From assembly GCA_949316495.1 (NCBI GenBank), contig OX439008.1, positions 42,335,511-42,399,510 on the forward strand: 64,000 bases of DNA, read 5' to 3'. This stretch comes from Amphiduros pacificus (Eukaryota; Annelida; Polychaeta; Phyllodocida; Hesionidae). Within the stretch, counting starts at the first letter, position 1. Each line of letters starts with the position of its first letter. The notes below the pieces were generated by a model. It was not told where the DNA came from. It saw only the letters and a program-made list of their open reading frames with translations, and ran no database searches. Position numbers and translations under genes: made by a program. Of this stretch, positions 12,144 to 23,519 are shown piece by piece.

Positions 12144-14360
12144 TTAATCCCTAAGAAGGGACATTAAATCCCTAACTGACAGAGACTCAACTTGGGAACA
12201 TTTATCATTGGAGGACATGGTAAATTATTATGATAGGGAACTCACATCACTCATGGACAAACATGCACCAATTAAGGTTGCCATGGTCACCCAACGCAAA
12301 CCTGTACCTTGGATGAGTGACCAATTAAAGCTGGAAAGATCTCTCAGGAGGAGGCTTGAGAGAAAAATGAGCAAGACTGGCACTCAAATTGACAAGGAGC
12401 TGTATAACTCTCAGAGGAACAAATACAACTCAATGCTTAAATCTGCTCAATCATCATATTTTTCCAACCTGGTTGAGGAAAACAAACATGACCCCAAAAA
12501 GCTTTTTAGAGTCATTGACACAGTCATGCACAAGAAAAAGGACACACCTATGCCCCAATCGGACTGTGAGATTACTCAAGCTGAGAAGTTCAACACATTC
12601 TTTCTTGAAAAAATAGAGAGAATCCGCCTGGACATTGATAATGCTCCATCTGGCCAAATTTCGCCACCAGGTGACACTGCAAACAATAGTACTACATGTC
12701 TGGATAGGTTCACACCCCTAACCATTGATGACGTACGGAAATTGGTCAAAAGGTCAGCCAAGAAGTCATGTGACCTGGATCCAATTCCAACCTGGCTCTT
12801 ACTTGACCTCTTAGATGACCTCCTACCAATAATTACTTCCATCATAAATAAATCACTGATGGAATCAGCAGTATCGGAAAATATGAAAATAGCCATCATA
12901 ACACCCCTGCTGAAGAAACTAGGTCTGGAACTGGTTGAAAAAAACTATAGGCCTGTTTCCAACCTAACATTTGTCTCCAAACTAACTGAGAGGGCGGTTG
13001 CAGACCAACTAGTCCCCCATCTTGTAAGGAATGGTCTTACTGACAAGTTTCAATCAGCCTACAAGGAATATCACAGCACTGAAACCGCTTTGTTAAAAGT
13101 GCAAAATGATATCTTGGGCTGCCTTGACAATAGAAAGGCAGTTATCTTGTTGTTGCTTGACCTTTCCGCTGCCTTTGACACTATTGACCATCAAATCCTT
13201 TTGGACAGGCTGAGGGATAGATGCAACGTCACAGGTCATGCACTCTCCTGGATTCGGTCATACCTAATGGACAGAAAGCAATGTGTGAAGGTGGGGATTC
13301 ATAGATCCTGTCTCAAATCCTTAAAATATGGGGTACCCCAAGGCTCAGTCCTGGGTCCTATACTGTTCACCATTTACATGACACCCCTATCTGATATACT
13401 TGCAAAATATGGTCTGAGCTATCATATTTATGCAGATGATACTCAGATCTACATCCCTGTGGACCACGCCTCTCCCCATCATGTGGATATGAGCAGACAC
13501 AAACTGGAGGAGTGTGTCAGGGAAGTCAGAAATTTCCTCATATCAAACAAGATGAAGATAAATGATGGAAAGACAGAGATGCTCATATGTACTGACAGAT
13601 ACAGTACTACCACCCATAGCAGTATCCCAACCACAATCAGAGTGGGTGACTCTGATATTGCTCCTAGTCAGTCAGTTGTTGACCTTGGTATCACATTTGA
13701 CTCCAACATGGACATGAAGGCCCAGATCAGGAAAATGTGTCAGAAGGGCTATTATCACATCAGGAACCTGGCGGCCATCAGACATTGTCTAGACGAGAAG
13801 ACCGCGGTAACACTTACCCATGCTTTTGTTACATCCACCCTTGACTATGGTAATGGTCTTCTGGCAGGTCTTCCTAAAACTGACATCATGAAACTGCAAT
13901 ACCTCCAAAACTCTGCAGCACGGGTAGTTGGAAAAATCAGGAAATTTGATCACATTTCAGGAAAATTAAGGGAACTGCATTGGCTTCCCGTTCATGCGAG
14001 AATTGATTTTAAAATTCTTCTATTAACCTGGAAAGCCCTTAACGGTAAGGCTCCGCCTTACTTACGGGATCTACTCCTGATTAAAGAAGGTGAACGCTGT
14101 CTAAGATCCAATGATGGCACCCACCTACAAGTACCTAAAACCAGGCTAAGGACAGTAGGTGACAGGGCCTTCTCATCTTTAAGCCCACGACTATGGAATT
14201 CCTTGCCTACTGATATTAGGACAAGCACGTCAGTCTCCTCGTTTAAGAGTAGGCTGAAAACTCATCTCTTCAGGATGCATGTCCTGAACTCAGCGCTATG
14301 AACAGACTTGTCTGATATCAGCGCTATACAAATTTTATTTATTATTATTATTTATTACCA
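12144..14360 (+). mobile_element. 5'-truncated CR1/L2-like LINE
   Basis: The LINE coding sequence starts at the TIR element's right edge without any endonuclease domain. It carries a full reverse transcriptase and ends in a short 3'UTR (AACAGACTTGTCTGATATC...) followed by an ATT-rich microsatellite tail (about 14334-14357), typical of CR1/L2 relatives. The same 3' end recurs on the minus strand at about 56190. Intactness of the reverse transcriptase frame suggests recent insertion. Confidence 0.88.
12151..14301 (+). CDS. LINE ORF2 C-terminal part: reverse transcriptase
   Basis: A frame of over 700 codons is open from the truncation point (reading CTA AGA AGG GAC) to TGA at 14301. It would copy the element's RNA at a nicked target, but the APE-type endonuclease that makes the nick is missing, so this copy cannot move on its own. 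In order: a linker (KHAPIKVAMVTQR), RT entry motif NYRPVSNLTFVSKL, palm motif [25 protein letters not shown], the intact catalytic YADDTQIY near the middle, and the C-terminal region TWKALNGKAPPYL...PRLWNSLP...FKSRLKTHLF seen in CR1, L2 and related clades. No stop or frameshift is visible within it. Confidence 0.93.
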   Translation, partial: LRRDIKSLTDRDSTWEHLSLEDMVNYYDRELTSLMDKHAPIKVAMVTQRKPVPWMSDQLKLERSLRRRLERKMSKTGTQIDKELYNSQRNKYNSMLKSAQSSYFSNLVEENKHDPKKLFRVIDTVMHKKKDTPMPQSDCEITQAEKFNTFFLEKIERIRLDIDNAPSGQISPPGDTANNSTTCLDRFTPLTIDDVRKLVKRSAKKSCDLDPIPTWLLLDLLDDLLPIITSIINKSLMESAVSENMKIAIITPLLKKLGLELVEKNYRPVSNLTFVSKLTERAVADQLVPHLVRNGLTDKFQSAYKEYHSTETALLKVQNDILGCLDNRKAVILLLLDLSAAFDTIDHQILLDRLRDRCNVTGHALSWIRSYLMDRKQCVKVGIHRSCLKSLKYGVPQGSVLGPILFTIYMTPLSDILAKYGLSYHIYADDTQIYIPVDHASPHHVDMSRHKLEECVREVRNFLISNKMKINDGKTEMLICTDRYSTTTHSSIPTTIRVGDSDIAPSQSVVDLGITFDSNMDMKAQIRKMCQKGYYHIRNLAAIRHCLDEKTAVTLTHAFVTSTLDYGNGLLAGLPKTDIMKLQYLQNSAARVVGKIRKFDHISGKLRELHWLPVHARIDFKILLLTWKALNGKAPPYLRDLLLIKEGERCLRSNDGTHLQVPKTRLRTVGDRAFSSLSPRLWNSLPTDIRTSTSVSSFKSRLKTHLFRMHVLNSAL

Positions 14361-14871
14361 GCCACCCGGAGGGCTGGGGGTTTTATGATTTACCATTTGG
14401 TATAAATATTATTTAATACCTCATATAAGTGTGAATATTTTTTAATATATTGCTGTCATTGTTGTCTCTGAATCCTAAAACAATATGTTTCCATTTAATG
14501 TTAATATTTAAAATATTGGTAATTCTATCCAAATATTCTTATTTTCTATACAACTATATAACAGATGTTCAGTATCTCCTATTTCAGATAAATAAGATAT
14601 TTTCCATGTACCTTTATTATCACGTGCTTCCAAATCCTCCAATACATTCTATTCATGTCTAACCATTCATACCAAAACGTATTTTAAGATCTTTTATATC
14701 GGCTTTACAAAATCTTGATCACAAACAAGGCAGATAACAGAAAACAATGCTTTATTCAAAATCAGTTGTAATTTTTCACATTTCTTTCCAAATCTTATAA
14801 AATTGTCCATATATTCAGAATACCTGAATTATGGTTGCCACCATATGATAATAATTCTCTCTTTTTATTAA
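14361..14871. other. No gene seen
   Basis: AT-rich flank of the LINE; nothing further can be supported. Confidence 0.5.
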
Positions 14872-15022
14872 ATCTAAGGATTGCATCTAAGGATTGCATC
14901 TAAGTATTGCATCTAAGGATTGCATCTAAGGATTACATCTAAGTATTGCATCTGAGGATTGCATCTAAGGATTGCATCTAAGGATTGCATCTAAGGATTG
15001 CATCTAAGGATTGCATCTGAGG
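14872..15022. repeat. 13-bp minisatellite (ATCTAAGGATTGC)
   Basis: About 11-12 units with few substitutions (AAGTATTGC, GAGGATTGC, GGATTAC). It abuts the truncated end of a SINE and may have grown from the SINE's simple tail. Confidence 0.95.
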
Positions 15023-15026
15023 AACA

Positions 15027-15246
15027 GAAATGGCACATGAGACCTTCTTGTAGCAGATATGGTGCTGCCTCACTGAATTGTAATGTCGCAGGTCCTTGAC
15101 ATGACAACCCAACCAGTCACAGATTTGACAATGACAATGGGTTAACCCTTCAGGCACAGGCTTCAGCTTATGTGAAAAATTGTCAAATGAATGGCCGGAG
15201 ATCGAACCCACAACCTTTGGATCACCACAGAGGACTGGTGCTAGTA
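15027..15246 (-). mobile_element. tRNA-derived SINE, copy A, left part
   Basis: Matches the body of the better copies at 29071-29390 and 55197-55502. The SINE reads on the minus strand, so this left part is its 3' portion and is truncated near 15030. It is split by the TIR element at 15247-15814 and resumes at 15815. Confidence 0.9.
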
Positions 15247-15814
15247 ATGCCTCAGTCACATTTGCACCGGGCGCCGGCGGGGAAGTTAGAATCGGCCGAC
15301 TTCACAATCTGCCGGGCGCCGGGGAGTTTATCACCAACGATCTGAGAGATGCCGTAGCTGTGGTCACATTATCAAAGAGCACCGCACGGCACGTGCAAAA
15401 CTGAATAGCACAGACGTCTGTAGGATATCTTTACGACGTCTGTTTCATGACACAGACGTCTGCAGGATGTCTTTAAGACGTCTGGGTAGGCTTAAAAAAA
15501 TAATTAATCCTATTTTCACCACACAATGCCACCAGCAGCCCTAAGATAATCTGCCGATGTGCCTGAGGGACACTACCGGGACCCTGCCGTGCACTTTAAG
15601 ATGATATTTGCTAATAAGACATCGGGGAAACGCCGGCAACTTTTATGTTCCAGATAAAAGTTCCCGATGACCCGCCCGACGTCTTAAAGATGCCCAATTG
15701 TGGCCGATGATCTCCCGGTGCCCACACAGCAATCTGAAATGCCTGCCGATTTTGTAAAAAATACTCATTGGCCGGGCATCTTTACTGAAATCGGCGCAAA
15801 TGTGACTGAGGCAT
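15247..15814. mobile_element. TIR element (MITE-like) nested in a SINE, TA target site
   Basis: Ends are inverted repeats beginning ATGCCTCAGTCACATTTGC, with TA on both outer sides (15245-15246 and 15815-15816). The SINE resumes across the insertion, which fixes the ends. The 568-bp interior is GC-richer than its surroundings, with repeated GGGCGCCGG blocks near the left end and a direct repeat containing ACAGACGTCTG and AGACGTCTG at 15410-15485. No transposase is seen. The TA duplication fits the Tc1/mariner-type superfamily, by inference. Confidence 0.85.
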
Positions 15815-15850
15815 TAGCCTGCGCTCTATCCATCTGCGCCACAGCCCGTG
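15815..15850 (-). mobile_element. tRNA-derived SINE, copy A, right part
   Basis: Holds the tRNA-like head on the minus strand (reverse complement of CCATCTGCGCCACAGCCC, the A-box side), completing the SINE interrupted at 15246. Confidence 0.85.
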
Positions 15851-17771
15851 TCCTCACTCATACAGTAGATTCTCCAAATAAATATCAGATTTATTTATGA
15901 TAAAATCATTGACATTGATAACTACTTTTTCAATTAAATTTGGCGCCAAAAACTACACAAAAACTGATGACGTTTAACACGTCAGACGAGTGACATACAT
16001 CGTGAACTATATTTCGATCTTTATTAATTATTATTTATTTGACGATTGAGATGGCAGAGTCAAAACCTCTTATGATATTCAACGAGAAATTGTATATTAT
16101 CAAAAGAAATAGGTCAACATTTTGATGGGATTTGATGTTTTTTGAAGGAATGTCAAATCATAATTCACTGACCACAATCCTTTCTTGCTCGTGTAAAACT
16201 CCAAAAATGAGTCACTGCAAAAATGAGTGAATTTTCCCGATTTAAACTCATCATTGTTATGTTGAGAAATGATTATATTAGTTGGCAGGGTATGGACATA
16301 CAGATCGTCTTATATAATATACTATCGACAGAAAAAGAAAGAAACAAAGAAACTCATAACTGGTACTTATTAACTGGTATTTTTATTGAAATCTGAACTC
16401 ACAATGCTAATATCTATTGAGGCTGTGTGACTAATGAGCTAAGATTTACTAGACTAGTAAGTGAGTAAATATTGTCTTTATAGTGACTTGTGACCCCCCC
16501 ATACATGATGGCATGTGCATAATAGGAGGCTGATTGCTAAACATCACTGAAGAAATCGTGGCTTAAGTAGTAGCTTATGGAGCCTCACTTGGCATTATGC
16601 AGTCAATGCGCTAACCATACCTCCGCTAACCATGCGCTAACCATACTTCCGGCTTGCTGGGCCTGGTGAGAACAGCCCCACACTCAGAGTGAGTAATATA
16701 TGTAGCAACACAGCCACCAGTGGATGCTCACTATATAACTACAACATGCAAGACATATTCTCTTTTTGGTGTGCTGACCTTATTTACAAAGTTATTTGAT
16801 GTACATATGGGCTTCATTTGAAGTTCCAAGCCATTTGACACGCAAAAGGTGAGTAGCAAAGACATAAAGCTGTAGTCCTCATATTCGGATATGTTTGTTC
16901 AGCTTCTTGTATCTGTAGTGTAGAAATGGGCTACTTGATATGAGATTTTGTTTTTGATTAATTCATTCTAAATTTAAAAAGTGAATGAATTTGCCTTGTC
17001 ACAGTCAACTTAACAAGGAGATAAATGTTTTTTTTTCCAAAAGGAGTCAAATAAGAACATTTCGAGAGTAAATTCCTCAAAACATATTTGACCAATTGAC
17101 AGAGATATGAAATATTAGTTAATTGTGGAACAAGAATAGGCTCAGATTGTAAAGAGGTAAATTTCTAATCAGTAATCGGTTTTGTATTACAATGAATTGA
17201 GATAATTACAAGGGACTTGAAAAGTGTATGCTTGTTTATGCCAAGATTGTTCTAAGCAAATATATGCCATGATAGCTTCAACGCCTATTGCAGAGTTGTA
17301 TTATATATTACATTAGCTTCTATGTATACATTATAGTAGGGGAACAACATTTCGAATCACATTAATATGGAGACATTAATTCAAAAATTATATAAACTGG
17401 AAATTAGTGTGAAATCTTTACATAGGTTAATGCAAATCTGAATGCTTATAATATCTTATGATTTTATGTGCATTTTGTATTTTCATATTTAAAAGTTTAT
17501 GACAATACAGGTGTGGCATTGTGTACCTAACCTGCGGATATTCGTCAATAATTCACTTTGAATAATCTATTGCAGCATTGAGACTTGAGGTCTCAGCTTC
17601 CCGTGCTTCTGTCACGACATTCATTATTTATAACACCTTTTTTGAGAAAATTTAACCCTATCAGACTAGGAAACGCACTTACAAAATCCCTAAGGTACAT
17701 TTTAATTGCCTCTCTGTGCGAATCATCTTCATACACAATCTATAGTTTAAACTCTAAACACAACCAGGCAG
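15851..17771. other. No gene seen
   Basis: AT-rich. Small local repeats (GCGCTAACCATAC, twice or more near 16608-16650). No coding signal on either strand. Confidence 0.5.
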
Positions 17772-17890
17772 ACTGCATAAGGTACTGCATAAGGTACTAC
17801 ATAATATACAGATGGTAATGCATAAGGTACTTCGCAAGGTACTGCATCAGGTACTGCATAATATACTGCATCAGGTACTGCATACGGTAC
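17772..17890. repeat. Degenerate ~12-bp tandem repeat (GGTACTGCATAA)
   Basis: About nine diverged units built on GGTACTGCATAA, with some shortened or altered (ACATAATATAC). Confidence 0.85.
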
Positions 17891-18471
17891 CACACAATGT
17901 TAATTGTCCAGACTACTTGCTATTTTGAATTAGACCTTTTCAGGTTAAGTGGGTTTCTATTATATACATATCATATTCTTTGCACTATTTGATTAATTTT
18001 GTGCATACTAAAATATAAGATATTTCTAGAAGGTGGTTGTACTTAAGTCATGTCAATTTAAGATTATTATCTTTTTTGATAATCACCCCATATATTGAAA
18101 ATTATCAGAATAGAATCAAAAAACATGACAACTATATTTCGGCTCTAATATTTAATGTGTAGGATCAATGGCTCAAAATTTGTTGAAATCAAAAGATATT
18201 AATAAACATAGTTAAAACGGTTAGGAATGAAAAAGTTAAAACTGAAATTTATTCTCTTCTGCCACCCCAATACGCATTCCGCAATTCGATGAAGAAGGTA
18301 TCAGTTGGTTTAAATTCCAATTGGTTTACTTTTTTCTGTTTTCAATGTAAAAATTAAAAGGGTTGTTTAAGAGTATGTATAAACATGGAGAGTATGCGGA
18401 GTATGTAGAGGCATACAATCTGCCTTGTTTTTAAATATTTTTTCATCTTTCCCGATTACAAAACGTCTTAC

Positions 18472-18495
18472 ATTATGTGTTAGGCCCTTAAGAAA

Positions 18496-18502
<7 letters not shown>
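18472..18502. repeat. Left target-site duplication of the LINE insertion
   Basis: 31 bp beginning ATTATGTGTTAGGCCCTTAA, repeated exactly at 23675-23705. It immediately precedes a T-run, the complement of a poly(A) tail. Confidence 0.93.
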
Positions 18503-18531
<29 letters not shown>

Positions 18532-19513
18532 CGGTTTCCAATCTCGTTTATTTGTCTAAGCTCATTGAGCGGACAGTAGCCAAACAATTTGTACATCATC
18601 TTATCAAAAAACAATATTCAGAGTATGCTCCAATACAATTTCACAGAATTTCACAGCACTGCAGCTGAGACCGCTGTATTAAAGGTACAAAAGTATGTAC
18701 TAATGGATATAGATAACGATAAAACAGCCATGCTAGTTTTACTAGACCTCTCTGCTGCCTTTGATACCATTGATCATAAAATAGTATTGAACAGGTTGGA
18801 GAGAGATGTGGTATAAAGGGGATGGCACTCAAATGATTCAAATCATATTTAGCAAAGAGAAAACAATGTGTTAATATAAATCGAAAAATGTCTGAATACA
18901 TAGATATTAATTATGTTGTACCCCAGGGATCTGTTCTTGAGCCCAGTCTCTTCACAATATATATGGAACCCATTTTGGAAATTATTGGTAAATATGGAAT
19001 GAAACATCACAAATATGCAAATGATACACAGCTGTACATTACAATGAACCCCAAATCTGAAAATGAAACAAAAAGTTCATGTATTGAAATGGAGTACTGT
19101 ATTAGGAAGGTTAAAATTTTCATAAATTTATTAAGCATCAATTCTACAATTTGGTGTATTGAAAGCTTAACCACATATGAACATCATGCCAGATTAAAAT
19201 TATAATAGAGTAAAAAGATATGTTGCTATGAGACATAGCAGTTGCACTTCCAGCAGAGGTCTGCCTTAGCCATAAGCTGCATGTGACGGGTAAACACAGG
19301 TAGCGTGAACTTTATTTGACCTCAATTGAGGCTCAAAGAAGGGTAGCACTGTTTGACGTCATTTTGGTACTATTCAAAGGACAATACATTTCATGACGTC
19401 ATAAGCATATATTGCCATACTCTTATGATGTCATTTTACCTTTCAGTGCCTCTATGATGACACTCCACATAAAAATGACGCCAAGAAAGGAGTGTGCTTT
19501 CATTTGGGGCCTA

Positions 19514-19517
<4 letters not shown>
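18532..19517 (-). other. 3'-transduced flank of the LINE
   Basis: Sequence between the two poly(A) tracts. It is not part of the LINE family body: its left two-thirds is a decayed CR1/L2-like fragment in the opposite orientation. It should match single-copy or low-copy DNA next to the source LINE elsewhere in the genome. Confidence 0.75.
18538..19205 (+). pseudogene. Decayed CR1/L2-like reverse transcriptase fragment
   Basis: Plus-strand pieces in shifting frames match the RT of the element at 12.2-14.3 kb: a degraded FVSKLTERxVA block near 18547-18590, then HSTAAETAVLKVQ, LLDLSAAFDTIDHKI (about 18740-18790), then NYVVPQGSVLEPSLF and YANDTQLY. The catalytic YADD reads YAND (about 19014), at least one frameshift separates the palm motifs, and the C-terminal region is missing. 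It is therefore dead and older than the LINE that carried it here. Confidence 0.85.
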
Positions 19518-19572
<55 letters not shown>

Positions 19573-19860
19573 CTTTGAGGAAGATAAATAGATTATTATT
19601 TCCAGGCATTTATTTACAGGCCCACATTCTCACCTGGCGGAGTGTGGAACATAGTCAACTTTTAATTAAATTTAATACCATTTACCAGTTCTCATAGGTG
19701 TTATTTACCATATCCATATGAGGGATATTCTTTACATATTTCAGATAGTAAGTTTGTTTATAGAACTCTGTTCTGACTTGTTTACTGTAGTTACTATAGT
19801 CCATTTTAAAGTCATTAGTGGCTCTCACTTTAAAGATACAATAGGCTATTATGCTTATAA

Positions 19861-22800
19861 TTAAGTTTCTGACAATTGAAATTTCATTTTACTCCAAGTG
19901 GCTATATTAGCAACACATTCAAAAAGGAGATGCTCCATATTTTCCAGGTGATTACAGTAATTGCATTTTGATGAAACAGACCTTTTCCATCGACTTACAT
20001 TCATCTTACAATTCACTAGTTGGTGAATAATTTTATAATTAAATTCTCCTATTTTCTTGACTGGAAATTTCCATACTTTTTGTTCATATACCTTTTCCCA
20101 GTCAGATTCATACATAATGATATGAAATTTTCTTTGCCATGCATTCTGTGTAAAGCTATATACTGACTTTTTGTTACTCAATATTTGATACAAAAATTTT
20201 GCTGTCAACTTGTCAACAGTGTACCTAGTATTATCATATACAATATGTATATTCTTACATATATTATCATCATTTATATAAGTTGCATTAATACAATCAA
20301 ATTTCCTAGCAATATTGAATGCATATCTTTTGACAATCATGTATTCTGTGATCCAATTAGATCTGGATTTAAGCTTTTGAATAATACAATTTTCACTTAG
20401 AAATGAGCCATTTGCATCAAACACATCTTTAACAAACATAATACCTGATGTAATCCAATTTTTTATATAAAGACACTTTCCATTATTTTGAAACAGCCTA
20501 TTACCCCATAATATCTGGCTCAGAAAATTATCATTACTTAGTCTTTCCACATTTTGGTAGGGTTTCGCCACATTATATGATAGAAATATATTACAATAGA
20601 AATCTGGTAGCTCAGTTATACAATCAAACATTTTAACTGATGTAAAATTCATCATTAGAAAGTGCTCTATATTAAATCCTAATTTATTTATAAAATATCT
20701 TAATATACTTGTCCACTTGGCATTCTTATCCCTTAAAAGTCTGCATACCCACACAGCCTTTAGTGATTTCATTTTACATTCAACATCTATCATTTTTATG
20801 CCACCTTTATAGTAATCTCCTATCAAGACATTCCTTTTTATTCTATCATGACTTTTCCAAATAAAATTATACATTGATCGCTCAATATGTTTGGCAGTTT
20901 CAGGTTTTATATTAAGCAGGGACATGTTGTATACAATTTTTGGAATAGCCAGGGTTTTCAATATTAGGGTCTTGCCAAATATTGTTAGGTCTCGATCTTT
21001 CCACCTTTCTAGTACTTGATCAAAATGTTCAAGTTTTTTGTTCCAGTTCAAATTATATCTTTTTTCCTCATCACCTCCCACATAAATTCCCAAGCATTTA
21101 ATAGGGTCTTTGGTAAATTTAATACTACTACAAGTAGGTAGAAAGTCTCTTTTCTTGCCAATCCACATACCCTCACATTTATCCAAATTAAGGTTTAATC
21201 CAGACACATCGGAAAAAAGAGAAATTTCATTAACAGCATGACCTATAGAGTCTGTGTCAGCCAATGATAGTGTACTATCATCAGCAAGCTGTGAGATCTT
21301 AAAAACATTTTCATTTACATTAAAACCTTTTATATTATCATTATCCCGTATTCTCAAAGCCATAATTTCAACAACAAGTAAAAACAGCAATGCACTCACG
21401 GGACATCCCTGTCGTATTCCACGACCAGCAACAAATTTATCAGATACATATCCATTGTTTTTAACACTTATCTTAGGATCAGTATATAATATTTTTATCC
21501 AGTTTATGAATTGTTCACCAAAATTAAATTTTTTCAAAGCAGAAATCATAAAGTACCAGTTAACTGAGTCGAAGGCTTTCTCAAAATCTAAACAAATAAT
21601 TGAACCTTCAATATCTAATTTTTTACAGTAATCCATTACATCTTCCAAGACTCTAATATTACATCCAATGTACCTTCCTTTTATGTATCCACTTTGATCT
21701 TCATCAACAATAGTTTTAATAACATGTTGTAGACGTTTTGCTAGAACATAGGCTAAGATCTTGTAGTCATAATTTGTCAGACTTATAGGTCTATAATTTT
21801 TTAATAAATCATGATCACCTTTCTTATATATGACTGTAATAATGGCCCATTTTAGGGATTCAGGCAGCTCCCCATGTAAATAAGTTTCTTTTAACATACC
21901 AATATAAAGGTGTTCTAGATCACTATAAAACATTTTGTAGAATTCAGGACTTAGCCCATCAGGACCAGGAGATCTATTACATTTGATTTTTTTAACAGCA
22001 TCTCTGATTTCCTCACTTGTAATATCATTATCACAAAATTGCTTGTCAGTTTCATTTAACGTTTTACAGTTCTTAACGTTTTCCATGTATTCATCAACAC
22101 AATGATTTGCAATGTTATCTTTGGTATATAATTTCACATAAAACTTCTTAATAGCATTTAAGATATCATCATTTTTAACAAATACTTGATTTTCAAATGT
22201 AACTTTTCTTATAACATTATTTGATTGCCTTCCTTTTTCTAGTTTAAGAAAGTATCTAGTGCATTTTTCACCTTCCTCTACCCATTTGACTCTTGATCTT
22301 ATCATATTACCCCGGCCTTTATTTTCCTGAATTTCTCGGAGTTCATTTTGTATATTACTTTTCTCATGAATAAGTTTCTTACTATACTCACTTGATATGT
22401 TAATATCTATTACATCTAGTTTGTGCCTAATATTGTCTATCCTTTGTTCTAAAAATGCAACATTACTTCTAAGTTCTCTGGCTTTTGTAATAGAAAATCT
22501 AACACTAAATTCTTTTACTCTAATCTTAATAAGCTCCCATATTAATCTGTATGACTTTATATCTGCCATTTCAGATTCAGTTTCAGTAATGATACTTTTG
22601 ATGCCAAGCTTATATGTCTCATCATTCAATAATGAATTATTTAATTTCCAATATCCATGACCACGTTTTTGATTCACAGTCTTAAACGAGGCAAATATTG
22701 TCTCATGATCTGATAAAGAGCAAGTAGTAATTTTAATTTTGTGTAAAATAAAAGGTAACATTTTGCTGGTGAATATATAATCTAGCCTGCTGGCACTACC

Positions 22801-23397
22801 AGTTCTTTTATCATAAAAAGTAAACCCAGGGCTTTTATTCTTTATTGGCCAGCAGTCATTTAATTGAAAATCATTAATAAACTTGTCAAAACCTTTCTTA
22901 CTGTAATCAACATTTTTACTGGGAGGTTTACGGTCACAATCCCGTAAGCAACAATTCATATCACCAGCAGCCATGATGGAATTTGGGAACATAGCATGTT
23001 TATTAACCCAATGATTAGTTTTTTGGAAAAACTCTAGTCTGTCTCGCATATTGTTGGGAGCGTAAAGACATACCAGCGTTATATCAGTATCATCAATGGT
23101 AGCATTAACTAGTACACGTCTACCATCATCAGTTCTATGCATATTAATAACATTACAATTGACTTTCTTGTCTATTATAATACATACACCTCTGCTATGT
23201 GATGAGTCTGTAAATCCATGATACACTTCACCTTGGCATTCTTTATCAAATGTTTTAATAAACTTTTCAGTACAAAAAGTTTCCTGCACAAATGCAATAT
23301 GTATGTTTTTATCTTTTAACCATGAGTAAAAAGCATTTCTTTTAATTTCATCATTAAGACCTCTCACATTGACACATATAATATTCAATCTATCCAT
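19861..23397 (-). CDS. LINE ORF2: APE endonuclease and reverse transcriptase
   Basis: 1,178 residues starting at MDRLNIICVNVRGL; upstream in-frame codons (to 23442) are hydrophobic and look like leader read-through, so I prefer the ATG at 23395-23397. The protein nicks DNA and copies LINE RNA onto the nick. The N-terminal endonuclease shows VNVRGL, the catalytic QET, AAGDMNCCL (GDxN), RLDYIF and SDHETI. The RT shows KNYRPISLTN, LDFEKAFDSVNW, GIRQGCPVSALLF and QLADDSTL (the FADD box of L1 relatives, here LADD). Near the C-terminus is a C-x2-C-x8-H-x4-C knuckle (CNYC...HLLFEC). The length fits a complete L1/Tx1-type ORF2, and I see no stop or frameshift. It looks recently active, by inference. 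Confidence 0.94.
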   Translation of the reverse strand: MDRLNIICVNVRGLNDEIKRNAFYSWLKDKNIHIAFVQETFCTEKFIKTFDKECQGEVYHGFTDSSHSRGVCIIIDKKVNCNVINMHRTDDGRRVLVNATIDDTDITLVCLYAPNNMRDRLEFFQKTNHWVNKHAMFPNSIMAAGDMNCCLRDCDRKPPSKNVDYSKKGFDKFINDFQLNDCWPIKNKSPGFTFYDKRTGSASRLDYIFTSKMLPFILHKIKITTCSLSDHETIFASFKTVNQKRGHGYWKLNNSLLNDETYKLGIKSIITETESEMADIKSYRLIWELIKIRVKEFSVRFSITKARELRSNVAFLEQRIDNIRHKLDVIDINISSEYSKKLIHEKSNIQNELREIQENKGRGNMIRSRVKWVEEGEKCTRYFLKLEKGRQSNNVIRKVTFENQVFVKNDDILNAIKKFYVKLYTKDNIANHCVDEYMENVKNCKTLNETDKQFCDNDITSEEIRDAVKKIKCNRSPGPDGLSPEFYKMFYSDLEHLYIGMLKETYLHGELPESLKWAIITVIYKKGDHDLLKNYRPISLTNYDYKILAYVLAKRLQHVIKTIVDEDQSGYIKGRYIGCNIRVLEDVMDYCKKLDIEGSIICLDFEKAFDSVNWYFMISALKKFNFGEQFINWIKILYTDPKISVKNNGYVSDKFVAGRGIRQGCPVSALLFLLVVEIMALRIRDNDNIKGFNVNENVFKISQLADDSTLSLADTDSIGHAVNEISLFSDVSGLNLNLDKCEGMWIGKKRDFLPTCSSIKFTKDPIKCLGIYVGGDEEKRYNLNWNKKLEHFDQVLERWKDRDLTIFGKTLILKTLAIPKIVYNMSLLNIKPETAKHIERSMYNFIWKSHDRIKRNVLIGDYYKGGIKMIDVECKMKSLKAVWVCRLLRDKNAKWTSILRYFINKLGFNIEHFLMMNFTSVKMFDCITELPDFYCNIFLSYNVAKPYQNVERLSNDNFLSQILWGNRLFQNNGKCLYIKNWITSGIMFVKDVFDANGSFLSENCIIQKLKSRSNWITEYMIVKRYAFNIARKFDCINATYINDDNICKNIHIVYDNTRYTVDKLTAKFLYQILSNKKSVYSFTQNAWQRKFHIIMYESDWEKVYEQKVWKFPVKKIGEFNYKIIHQLVNCKMNVSRWKRSVSSKCNYCNHLENMEHLLFECVANIATWSKMKFQLSET

Positions 23398-23519
23398 AAT
23401 AAAATATATCAAATAAGAGGTAAATATATACCAATATAACACAAATATTCAGAAGGGTAAATCCAGGGACCAAGCTGAGTTCGTTTCCGTGGATATCTGT
23501 CCAAAAGTTACAATTAGCA

